NCBI RefSeq assembly: GCF_026210795.1
Contig: NC_089448.1
Location: 2,790,001 to 2,854,000, forward strand
Direction of reading: 5' to 3'
Source: Rhizophagus irregularis
Taxonomy: Eukaryota; Glomeromycota; Glomeromycetes; Glomerales; Glomeraceae
DNA: 64,000 nucleotides
In this document: positions 54,473 through 64,000 of the stretch, in pieces
Position numbering within the stretch: the stretch's first letter is position 1
How the letters are laid out: every line of letters begins with the position of its first letter
The notes under the pieces: model-generated
The model's database searches: none
What the model was told of the DNA's origin: nothing
What the model saw: the letters and a program-made list of their open reading frames with translations, nothing else
Position numbers and translations under genes: made by a program

Positions 54473-55522
54473 CAACACCAAACTTATGGTTAGTAGATTT
54501 GTTTTGATGTAAATTCGTCTCGGCTTGTTTTTTGTTAATTTAACCAATTTGCAAATATAGCCCTGTCTATGCCCCAATCTTTGGTGCTTTGGGATGTACT
54601 TCCGCTATTGTATTTACCTGTAAGTAATTTTATTTTTTCTGGTTTAGTATATTTATATAGTTAATAAATTTTAAAAAAATATTTACTATTATTAAAACTT
54701 TGAGATTAGAATTTTATGGGGGAAATATTTTTTGTATTATTCGTAAAGAGTTCATGTCAGCTTTAGACTATGTTTCACATGAGAAATTATTGTTCACATA
54801 TTTTTATACGTTAGAGATGCTTTGAAGTTATACATTAATTTAAACATTCTTATTTTTTGAAAAAAAAAAAAGGCTTCGGAGCAGCATATGGCACAGCCAA
54901 AGCCGGAACAGGATTATCAGCTATGGGAGTCTTGCGTCCTGATTTAGTTATGAAAGCTATTGTACCAATTGTTATGGCTGGTATTATTGGTATTTACGGA
55001 TTGGTCGTATCTGTCTTAATTTCTGATGGTCGTAAGTATCTTTTTCTTTTATAATATAATGAATTTAATGTCTACATTTGTTAATATTCCAATATATTTT
55101 ATACAGTTAAACAGGAAATGGCATTATTTACGTAAGTAATTCAATGTTTGAAAAATTTTTATCAAATGATTTTCTTTTTGTTTTAACGATCAATGCATTG
55201 ATTTCTAGTGGATTTATTCAGCTTGGTGCTGGGTTAAGTGTCGGTCTTGCTGGTCTTGCAGCTGGATTCGCTATTGGTGTAGTTGGTGATGCTGGTGTAC
55301 GAGCTACTGCACAACAACCAAGATTATTTGTTGGTATGGTAAGTATACTCGAGTTAAAAAAAAAAACTTTTTTTTCTTAATGGAAATGATAAGTGAATTC
55401 TAATTAATTTTTTTACTTTCTAGATTCTTATTCTCATTTTCGCCGAAGTATTGGGTCTTTATGGTTTAATTGTGGGTCTTATCTTAAATACCAAAGCAAG
55501 TGGTGGCGACGTTAAATGTTAA
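54473..55522 (+). CDS. VMA3: V-type H+-ATPase proteolipid subunit c
   Basis: About six exons encode about 163 residues: a tiny first exon (54473-54488), 54561-about 54620, an exon starting near 54872, a very short exon around 55107-55131, then 55209-55339 and 55424-55522. Four transmembrane helices form two c-type hairpins. Conserved blocks are [49 protein letters not shown] and [20 protein letters not shown]. The proton-carrying Glu lies in the last helix ([14 protein letters not shown], about residue 139). It forms the rotor ring of the vacuolar proton pump. The VMA3/c rather than c' or c'' identity is inferred from length and sequence. Confidence 0.93.
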
Positions 55523-55989
55523 ATAAAATAAAATTTAAACATTATGATACTTTTATACTAGATTCTTTTTTATACTTTGTATTCTCTTACCTCTAGTTAT
55601 ATCTTGTATTTTTTACTTATTAGTAAATTGATAATTTGATTTATAATAATTATAGTACCGAAAAATGAATTATGTAAAAAAAAATAAATATATTTACAGA
55701 TAAACATAATTTATTTTAACTAAAGTCTCGATTTTTCAATCTGAAAAATTATAAAGTTTATTTATTATAATAAAGTCGTATAGTTAGTTTCGATTACTAA
55801 CTAGTCTTTAAACGAATATGATATTTTCGATTTTTATGTTTGATAACGTCTGTATTTTTTAACGCTTTTCTTAATAAAAAAAAAAATCTAATGTAACTAA
55901 TTTCGGAAGGATATTAATAGTAAAAATTGTCTTTCATGGTAAAGCAAATTCCGGTTGTAATGAAAGAAAAATTACAATATTATTTATTG

Positions 55990-56383
55990 TCAACGAGCTT
56001 CAAATTGGACCACTTTATCAAATACAAGTCAAATTAATAATAATATATAAAATAACAAATCAAAGATTGAAGTAAAGAAGAGAGACTTACTCTTTTTTGT
56101 TCTCTGTTTATACATAATTCTATGGCCACATTCTTTACAACGTAAAGGTTCTTTCGGTCTTATTTCATTTTCCGCTCCACAATCTTTTAATATAAATAAC
56201 ATAATATACGATTAAAACTCAATTTAAGAAAAGTATGAGTAGTTGAATGTCAGAAAGTTAAATACCTGCACAATTATATAACATTTTTGCTGCAGCATCG
56301 CTTGCTCTTGGTGTCGCTTGATTAACAGGACCTGGAGGTGGAGGTGGACCTCCTTGTGGACCTTGATATGCTTCTCTATTCAT
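55990..56383 (-). CDS. RPB12: RNA polymerases I/II/III subunit RPABC4 (Rpb12)
   Basis: Three exons (56266-56383, 56091-56183, 55990-56012) give 234 nt in frame, 77 residues. The Gly/Pro-rich N-terminus (about 6-23) is longer than in yeast or human. The C-terminal zinc ribbon has two Cys pairs: YNCADCGAENEIRP and LRCKECGHRIMYKQRTKK. It ends MVQFEAR, the family's conserved last residues. It is a small shared subunit of all three nuclear RNA polymerases, bound near Rpb3. The last exon encodes only seven residues plus the stop. It is divergent with RAD51, 335 bp between start codons. Confidence 0.93.
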
Positions 56384-56718
56384 TTGTTTACTTTTAACCT
56401 CCTAAAAATAAATGAATGTTGACTAATGCGGTTTCACACTCTTGAATTGCCACCAGTATGTATACACAATGAGAGACGAACTAAGTTATACCAGACCCTA
56501 AAATTAGAGGGGGTTACAATGTCGTTAATTTCTTAATGCCTTAATGACGTAATGCCGGCACAAAATCACGTGAAATAACAACGACCATATATGTTATATT
56601 GACATGGGAATATCAGATCAAACACGTGTTTTACAAGTTCACTTCTTTGTTCTCATCTAAGAAACCAAATCTTCTAGGTTTTTTTTTTTGCAATTTTTGC
56701 AAACTCTATTACTTAAAA
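56384..56718. promoter_or_regulatory. Bidirectional promoter region, RPB12/RAD51
   Basis: 335 bp between two divergent start codons. It includes ATGACGTAATG (about 56541-56551), a CRE-like core, and two CACGTG E-box-like sites (56566-56575 and about 56622-56629). It is less AT-rich than the surroundings. Assignment to either gene is inference. Confidence 0.45.
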
Positions 56719-58278
56719 ATGAATAACGAACTTAACGAAGAAACTTATGAGGAGGAAACCGAGGAAACTGAACATGAACCTACACATATTCCAATTCAAA
56801 GACTTGAGGTTTAGTCTCAAACTAAATGCTATCCCAATTTTTAACGTGTAACTTCTTGGTTTGACCTTATAATATGAACTTCTTTTAATATTTTGTAGGA
56901 ATTTGGAATTAACGCGTCGGATATTAAAAAACTTACGGATAACGGTTTCCATACAATTCAATCTGTAGCTTATTCTCCACGAAAAGTCTTACTAAATGTT
57001 AAGGGACTTTCTGAGGCCAAAGTAGATAAAATCCAAGGAGAAGGTTGAGCTGTAATAATTATAGTTGATTTTCTTATATTATTATTTTAATTTAATATTT
57101 AATTGTTTCTTAATAGCTTTCAAGATGGCACCAATGGGTTTTCTTTCTGCAACAGAAATTCAAGCAAAAAGACGCGATACTCTTTATATAACAACAGGAT
57201 CAAAAGAGTTGGATAAACTTCTTGGAGGTATTGCATAATTTAATTATTTCGATATTTAAGTAGATAAATTATAATGAGAATTTGATCGTTTAAAATATCG
57301 CAATTTCAATAATAATATTTAGGTGGCATTGAGACCGGATCAATTACGGAAATATTTGGAGAATTTAGGACTGGGAAATCTCAAATATGTCACACAATGT
57401 CTGTGGCATGTCAAGTAAGAATGGCTTCAATAAATTGTTCTTTTAATTTATTGAAACTTAATATTTTTTTTTTTTGTCGGACAAAAGCTTCCTATTGAAC
57501 TTGGTGGTGCTGAAGGGAGGTGTGTCTATATAGACACTGAAGGTACCTTCCGTCCCGAGAGATTAGTTTCCATAGCAGAAAGGTTTGGTTTGGTCAGTGA
57601 AGATGCTTTGGATAATGTTGCTATTGCAAGAGCTTATAACACTGATCATCAGATGACTCTTTTGCTACATGCCGCTGCCATGATGGCGGAATCGAGGTAT
57701 AATAATGGAATTTATAAAGCATTACATTAACACATTTAATTCTGAGTTACGCTTTATTTGAAATTAGATTTGCCTTGATGATTGTCGACAGTGCTACGGC
57801 ATTATACAGAACAGATTTCTCTGGTCGTGGAGAACTTGCTGCGCGTCAGATGCATTTAGCTAAATTTTTACGAAATCTTCAGCGTTTAGCTGATGAGGTA
57901 TTTATTTTAAAAAGCCCGCTATATATAATTATGCACTCTTTAGTGATTTTTTTTTTTACTTTAGTTCGGAATTGCTGTTGTCATAACAAATCAAGTAGTG
58001 GCGAGTGTTGACGGTGCTGCTAGTATGTTTGGTGGTGATACAAAGAAACCCATCGGAGGAAATATCATTGCTCATACTTCCACGACAAGGTAATGTTCGT
58101 TGAATCTTTATAATTTGAATTTTATGTTGCTAATAAATCGATTTTTTTTGTTAGACTTTATCTACGTAAAGGTAAGGGTGAATGCCGAATTTGTAAAATT
58201 TACGACTCTCCTTGTCTGCCCGAAGGCGATGCGACCTTTGCTATTTCAGACGGAGGTATTGTTGACGCAAATGATTAA
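56719..58278 (+). CDS. RAD51: Rad51 recombinase
   Basis: Eight exons encode 341 residues. An acidic N-terminus is followed by the helix-hairpin-helix domain ([12 protein letters not shown] … [10 protein letters not shown], about 31-75). The RecA core has Walker A GEFRTGKS (about 128-135), the polymerisation/ATP-cap region [13 protein letters not shown], Walker B LMIVDS (about 219-224), and the loop 2 block [11 protein letters not shown]…MFGGD … KPIGGN. The C-terminus reads [21 protein letters not shown], typical of Rad51 rather than Dmc1 or RadA. It forms nucleoprotein filaments for strand exchange in double-strand-break repair and meiosis. Key catalytic motifs are intact. Confidence 0.95.
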
Positions 58279-59390
58279 GCAATTGAGAGCGAATTGATAG
58301 TTGGTGGAATATTGGGTGAGTGTTGGTAGATCACCCACTTTTTAAAACTAATGGTAATATTTCTGACTTATATATAGTCTTGGAAATGTTATATTTTTAT
58401 TTAGTTAATTTTATTTGAAACTGGTGTATTGACTATAGACATTTTTACAATATTGGAAAAGTGGATCTTTGAGGTGATAAAATGGTATAACCTTTTAATT
58501 ATTCCCAAAAGTTTTTAAAAAGTAATAATAAATTGAGATGTGAATCATTTTCACAAAAAAAAAAATTGAAGCGGCAAAATTGTGAACACACGATACTTTG
58601 GTCGAATTACAGAACACATTCAGACTATGTCAAATAAATAAGAGTGGGAGTCAGATGATAAATATGTCTATGTCTTACATTTAGTTTCAAGCTTGCGTAA
58701 TACGCGTACTCTAAAAGCTTGACATTTGAAAATTTAATCAAATACTGAATTGAAGCTTTGTTATAAGGAATAAAGCTACATATACTTTATTTACGTGAAA
58801 TACGCTTTTTACGCTATAGGAAAGATCATATATTTCATTTGTTTTAAGACTAGCCTATTTAGAATGTAAGAAATAATTTATATATTTATAGTATTTATGC
58901 TAATTAATTTTTAATCAAATGGTTTTAATATATATGTAATAGATTGAATTGTAATAGATTGAAAAATTAACATTAAGTAATAAAATAATAATAAAAAAAA
59001 ATAATAATAATAAAAAAAAAATGTATAATTTAAACCAATGCATCACAGAGATATTTTTGAATTTATATTGTAATCTCTTACTTGATTGTTACTGATGATG
59101 ATGGTGAACTCTGAATTTTGAATTTTCACAAGTTTTTATCAAGATGTAGTACATTTAAAGGAAATAAACCATTTTATTATGTATTTTTATATTAATTTTT
59201 AGGAACTTTAGTTAATATTTCTACTAAATATAATAGCTAATGAAATATGAAACCATTACAATTAACTTCAATATCATTATTATTATCTGTTATTTTATAA
59301 CACTTTTTGGATACGTCAAAATTTTTTAATATTTATGTATTTATGAAATTTATTAAAAAAGAAAAAAATATATTTTACAGTATATTTAGA
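58279..59390. other. Intergenic 3' region between RAD51 and the TMEM234-like gene
   Basis: About 1.1 kb between convergent genes, AT-rich, with an AATAATAAT/poly(A) patch near 58980-59022. A CTGATGATGATGG stretch near 59092 was checked for a C/D snoRNA and not supported. No gene is recognised. Confidence 0.5.
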
Positions 59391-60163
59391 TTAATTGCTA
59401 TTAACTTTACTATTAACACATAAACCAACACCAATTACAACAATTGCCATACCAATCCAAGATTCTTAAAAAAAAAAAAAAATATTAAAATTAAATCAAG
59501 TTTTATAATAATAATATAATAAATTATATTTACCTTTATATCCAACTTCTTCACCAACTAAGTTAGCTGCTAAAGTTGTAAATATGAATGTTAATGAATT
59601 TGTAATAGGAACTGCTAGTGATAAATCTAAATTAAAAAAAAAAAATTAATTTAATTTTAATATAAATAAACCAAAATTCATAATTAAATTTATTTACCTG
59701 CTTGACCAAGTGTGTAATAATAAACTATAGATCCACTTAAATTTAAAAGTAAAGGGACAATATACTATATATATTTATAATAATCATTAAATAGCTTATG
59801 AAAAAAAACATCCAATATAATTAATTTGTTTATATTACCTGCCATCTTGTAATAAGAAACCAAATTTCTGCTAATGTTTGATTAATCCAATTACTCCTTT
59901 TAATATTCTCTAACCCTTTAGATCCCTGTTTAATAAAAGGATTCGTAAATCCCCAACATATCGCCACTATAAATTTCAATTTTACATTAATCAAATATAA
60001 TGATATAATTATAATACAAAGTAACGCGTTTACCTAAGAGAAAACCGAAAATATTATCTTTAACATTTAACGATATATTATAGTATGTTAATAAAATAAA
60101 ATAAAATAAAATTTTTTATATTAAGTATATCATTTTACTTGTTATTGAATTTTCTTCCATCAT
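59391..60163 (-). CDS. TMEM234-like membrane protein (DMT/EamA superfamily)
   Basis: About six exons on the minus strand encode roughly 150 residues. The first exon is very short (MMEENSIT…), then DNIFGFLL, a segment containing AICWGFTNPFIKQGSKGLE, then IVPLLLNLSGSIVYYYTLGQA, DLSLAVPITNSLTFIFTTLAA and a final helix (ESWIGMAIVVIGVGLCVNS). These blocks are the conserved four-helix pattern of TMEM234, including NPFxKxGSxG and LSLAVPIxNSLTFxFT. It resembles half of an EamA transporter; the substrate is unknown. It is not a triose-phosphate transporter of the kind flanking Mucoromycota sex loci. It starts 197 bp from the divergent GlnRS gene. Confidence 0.87.
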
Positions 60164-60359
60164 GCGCCTTTATACATTAACAAGAAGTCAAGAACTACAG
60201 TAATTATGAGTCATACTAGGTCATCACATAATCATCATAGTGATTTGACAGTATAAATACAGTATTTTAACTCATGGCGATAATCTAAATAATCACTGAA
60301 ATCACCAAATCACGTTTTTAATTTTCCACGAATTTTACGAAACCCTAAACTGAATAATT

Positions 60360-63236
60360 ATGGCTGATAACGAATTGGTCAGCTTATTTCAATCAATTGG
60401 CTTGACAGAACAACGTGCTAAAGAAACAGCAAAAAATAAGAAATTAGCTCCCACTTTACAAGCTACGATTGCAGAGGCTGGTATCAGTGAAACAGGTTGT
60501 GATAAAGCCGTTGGTGCATTACTTTATACACTTGCCTCAACTATTACTAAAAATGCAAATAAGCATTTGGGTTATATTACACGCGCAATTATTGATAAAA
60601 AGTTAAAAACCGCTGATCAGGTTGCTGGTAAGATATTTTCAACGCGAACTCATTCTGAATAACTAACTCTAAGCTAGTTTATTTTATCATACAGCGGCTA
60701 TAAAATATACTGAAAATGCGGGAGACGAAATAATTGATACCGATTTTGATAATGCTTGTGGAGTTGGTAAGAAGAAAACATTTTATTATAAATTCTTATT
60801 TGAGGAATTTATTATCTAAAGTATTCTTTCTTTCTATTTAGGTGTCGTAGTAACACACGAACAGATTTCAAATGCAATATCCTCGTTTTTGGAATCTAAA
60901 AAGGAATCTCTTATAAAGGATAGGTACAAACTGCTTGGGCCATTATTAGCTCAGGCGAGACAGATTCCTGAATTGAAATGGGCCAATGGTGTTACTGTCA
61001 AAGAGGAATTGGAAAAACAGGTTGCCGCGTTGATTGGACCTAAAGATGAGAGAGATATGACCTCTAAGGGAAAGGTATAGTTCAAATTGATAAAAGTCTT
61101 GATTAAAAAAAAAATAAATAAAAATAACTTTTTTTATTTTTTTATATAGAAAAAGGATACTGATAAGAAAAAGTCAGACGTGAAAGTATCAGGGTCTAAT
61201 TCAAATAAATCTGAACAAAATAGTGTTCCAAATATGTTCTTAGAAGGGGAACTAGCCAAGCTACATAAGCCTGGTGGCAATCCACAAATAAAATCTGAAT
61301 TAATGAAACAACACTTAAAGGAAACTAGTGGTAAAGTGCTTACTCGATTTCCTCCTGAACCAAATGGTTTTTTACACATTGGCCATGCTAAAGCAATAAA
61401 TGTGAATTTTGGATATGCAAGAGCTCACAATGGATTATGTTATCTCAGGTTTACATTCAATTTTTAATATTATAATAATTTATATAACAATTAATAATAC
61501 AATTATTAACAATTTAATTATAGGTATGACGACACAAATCCAGAAGGTAATTGTATTTTGTTATTGATTTATATTTTAACTCTCTTCTAACAATTCCTTT
61601 TGAAAATGATAGCTGAAGAAGAAATATATTTTACTTCCATTAAGGAAACTATAGAATGGCTGGGGTTTACACCATGGAAGATCACTTATTCTTCAGATTA
61701 TTTTGATAATCTATATGAGTTAGCAGTTGAGTTAATAAAACGGGACAAAGCTTATGTGTGTAGTTGTACACCTGAAGAGATGCATGAGATGCGTGGAGGA
61801 GATGATGGTGGTGAACGTAGAGAATGTGTGCATCGTAATCGTCCAATTGAAGAATCATTGACTGAATTTGAGAAGATGAAAGAAGGACGCTATAAGGAAG
61901 GTCAAGTAACTCTTCGTATGAAAATGGATATGCAAAGTGGGAATCCTCAATTCTGGGATTTAGTCGCGTATCGCGTTTTAAATACCCCCCATCATAGAAC
62001 TGGTGATACATGGTGTGTTTATCCGACTTATGATTATACACATTGTTTATGCGATTCATTTGAAAACATCACTCATTCACTTTGTACCCTCGAGTTTCGC
62101 ATGTCGCGTGAATCATATTATTGGCTTTGTGATGCACTTGAAGTTTATAAGCCTATTCAGTTTGAATATAATAGGTTGGTTTGTTTTAATTTGCCAATAC
62201 TAAGAAAAAAATATTAATTTTTTTTTTTTCTATCAGATTAAATATTAATAATACAATAATGTCGAAACGAAAAATTGCCAAACTTGTTGATGAAGGATAT
62301 GTTAAAGGATGGGATGATCCAAGATTATATACTTTACCAGCATTACGTAGACGCGGAGTTCCTCCTGAGGCAATAAATGGATTCGTTCAAGATCTTGGTG
62401 TTACTACTTCAAATTCTACCATTCAAGTGTCACGTTTTGAAAAATATGTTCGTGATTATCTTGATGTTCACGTGCCAAGGTTGATGTTAGTTGTGGATCC
62501 AATCAAGATAATCATCGAAAACTTACCTGATGATTATATAGAGGAATTAACCATTCCTTTTAAACCAAAAGATCCTTCTATGGGCGAGGTAAATACATAT
62601 AATATAATTATAAAAATAATTTCGAATAGTTATTTATCCTTTCTTTTTACTTTATAGCATGTCGTTCCATTTAGTAAGATCGTCTATATCGATAAATCAG
62701 ACTTCCGAGAACAGGATTCTCCAGATTATTTCCGACTTGCTGTTGGTAAAACAGTAGGTTTATTATATGTGGAACATTGTATTACTTGTACTGACTTAAA
62801 AAAAGATTCAGAAGGAAATATTGAATATTTAATTTGCCGATATGAAAAAGGCCCGGATGTTAAGAAGCCTAAAACATATATTCAATGGGTATCAGAATCA
62901 ACAAAACATCGGTCACCTATTCGTTTAAATGAAGTTAGAATTTATAATAATTTCTTTATGTCAGAAAATCCTTTGGCGCATCCCGAAGGTTACTTAAAAG
63001 ATATTAATCCCGATAGTTTAAAATTAGCTACAAATTCTTTAATCGAAATTGGATTAAATCAAGTCATTTCAAAATCTTTTGAGAATTCAAAGAAAGAATT
63101 TGAAACTGTTAGATTTCAAGCTATTCGTGTTGGATATTTCTGTCTCGATAAAGATTCTCTTATTAATGATGAAACAGAGAATAAATATATTCTTAATAAG
63201 ATTGTTTCGCTAAAAGAAGATCCTAAAAAGAATTAA
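60360..63236 (+). CDS. GLN4: Cytosolic glutaminyl-tRNA synthetase
   Basis: Eight exons encode about 795 residues, close to the eukaryotic enzyme's usual length. Residues 1-190 are the GlnRS N-terminal non-specific tRNA-binding domain ([18 protein letters not shown] … [13 protein letters not shown]). A Lys/Ser-rich linker follows. The class I catalytic core has the HIGH motif in [20 protein letters not shown] (in the exon at about 61150-61448), then YDDTNPE across a tiny exon (about 61525-61545), CSCTPEEM, and the KMSKS counterpart MSKRK (62259-62273). The C-terminal anticodon-binding beta-barrels follow ([16 protein letters not shown] … GYFCLD). It attaches glutamine to tRNA-Gln. No motif is missing. 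Confidence 0.95.
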
Positions 63237-63497
63237 ATAAAGATAAACTATACTTTGAAAAACTACAATTTAATTGTCATAATGTAAAAACGGAGCAATG
63301 TGATCTTAAACTACTAATCAAGGGCGGGTAAATTCCCCCCGGTTAAAATTATATAAAACATTGTTTAGTTATTCTTAAAAATTTAAGCCCGGCAAATGAT
63401 AAACAAACTTGGCTCGCATTATGACGGTTTTATGTGCCAATAAGACTACGAATTTCTGGATCACCTTGTAAATGATTATCTCATATCTTTTTTATCT
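63237..63497. promoter_or_regulatory. Spacer and promoter of the uL4m gene
   Basis: 260 bp between genes on the same strand, less AT-rich in parts (GGGCGGGTAAATTCCCCCCGG, about 63322-63342, is an imperfect inverted repeat). No specific site can be assigned. Confidence 0.35.
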
Positions 63498-64000
63498 ATG
63501 TGGTGGGCGAAAGAGTGGAGAACATTATTATTCAGACATTGGCAACGCCAACGAACTTTGCATACCAAATTTGTTTCAGAGGTAATTCTTGTGCATGTAT
63601 AGTGACTTGTTTGTTTTTATATTAATTAATTCCATCTGAATTATAGAATATATCAAAAGAAAATTTAATATCAACACAACCGAATGTTATACTTAAAGGT
63701 GATTTAATATTTCAAGTATCTTCTTTCTCATTATTTAATTATATAACTAACCCAATTCCTTCCTTTCTTTCTTTTTTGTGTACAAAATTATTAAGCTGTC
63801 TCACCTTTGCCAACTCATATTCAAGCATGGCTTCATGACTTTGAGACAAATACACCATTAGGAATAATAAATTTGGATCGGAGAGTATTTGGAGCACCAA
63901 TTAGAAAAGATTTATTACAAAGAGTGATTGTATGGCAACGGGATTGTTTAAGACAGGGAACACATTCTTCTAAAAATAGAAGTGAGGTAAGAGGAACTAC
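63498..64000 (+). CDS. Mitochondrial ribosomal protein uL4m, 5' part
   Basis: At least three exons run off the window edge: 63498-63581, about 63648-63698, and about 63797-64000. The start (MWWAKEWRTLLFRHWQRQR) is basic and amphipathic, a good mitochondrial presequence. The third exon has the uL4 pattern: a short loop (GIINLDRRVFGAPIRKDLLQR), then VIVWQRDCLRQGT and SKNRSEVRGTT, leading into the conserved basic loop beyond the window. It should be an exit-tunnel protein of the mitochondrial large subunit. A GTAAGA near 63987 could be read as a donor, but EVRGTT fits the family, so the exon is taken to continue. Confidence 0.85.

Noticed and set aside
59088-59118. C/D-box snoRNA candidate (CTGATGATGATGG … CTCTGAA)
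   Set aside because: The C-like and D-like boxes are too close together, and there is no terminal stem.

Overview
The window is eukaryotic and very AT-rich. It has short GT-AG introns (about 50-260 bp), long poly(A) and poly(T) tracts, and protein families typical of fungi: a Kre9/Knh1-type GPI-anchored wall protein, fungal mating-type (MATA) HMG boxes, V-ATPase subunit c and Rad51. An amplified family of MATA-HMG genes in this base composition points to an arbuscular mycorrhizal fungus (Glomeromycotina, most likely Rhizophagus). This assignment is inference from gene content, not a database match.

Layout. (1) 1-14 kb is gene-poor and repeat-rich. It holds two MITE copies inside a direct duplication, one GPI-anchored protein gene on the minus strand (1563-2249), a roughly 1.1 kb tandem duplication (about 4600-6860), a decayed pogo/Tigger-like DNA transposon (6926-8961) with TA target sites, and a hairpin-like MITE (9149-9292). 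(2) 14-41 kb is the main feature: eleven intact, intronless, head-to-tail MATA-HMG genes, all on the plus strand, separated by 1-3.1 kb of AT-rich DNA with no other recognisable gene. Each has a conserved basic block just before the HMG box and most have a long low-complexity tail. Within the array, 22.5-30.1 kb is a tandem segmental duplication. The fifth gene looks like an unequal-crossover hybrid: its 5' half matches the sixth gene, and its 3' end plus downstream flank match the fourth. (3) 42-64 kb switches to a compact, intron-rich housekeeping block: isoprenylcysteine carboxyl methyltransferase (STE14/ICMT), an unrecognised multi-exon gene with an acidic tail, TMEM230-like, mitochondrial J-protein, CutA1, Gemin5-like WD40 protein, V-ATPase subunit c, RNA polymerase subunit Rpb12, RAD51, TMEM234-like, glutaminyl-tRNA synthetase and the start of mitochondrial ribosomal protein uL4m. 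Four of these pairs are divergent with short shared promoters.

How the parts relate. The HMG array behaves like a birth-and-death gene factory: variable tails, expanding coding repeats, local duplication and possible gene fusion by recombination. It is not the classical Mucoromycota sex locus, because neither the triose-phosphate transporter nor the RNA helicase flank is present. The nearest single-copy gene, ICMT, belongs to the pathway that matures farnesylated mating pheromones and Ras-type GTPases; whether that adjacency means anything is unknown. No rRNA, tRNA, CRISPR or viral element was recognised.
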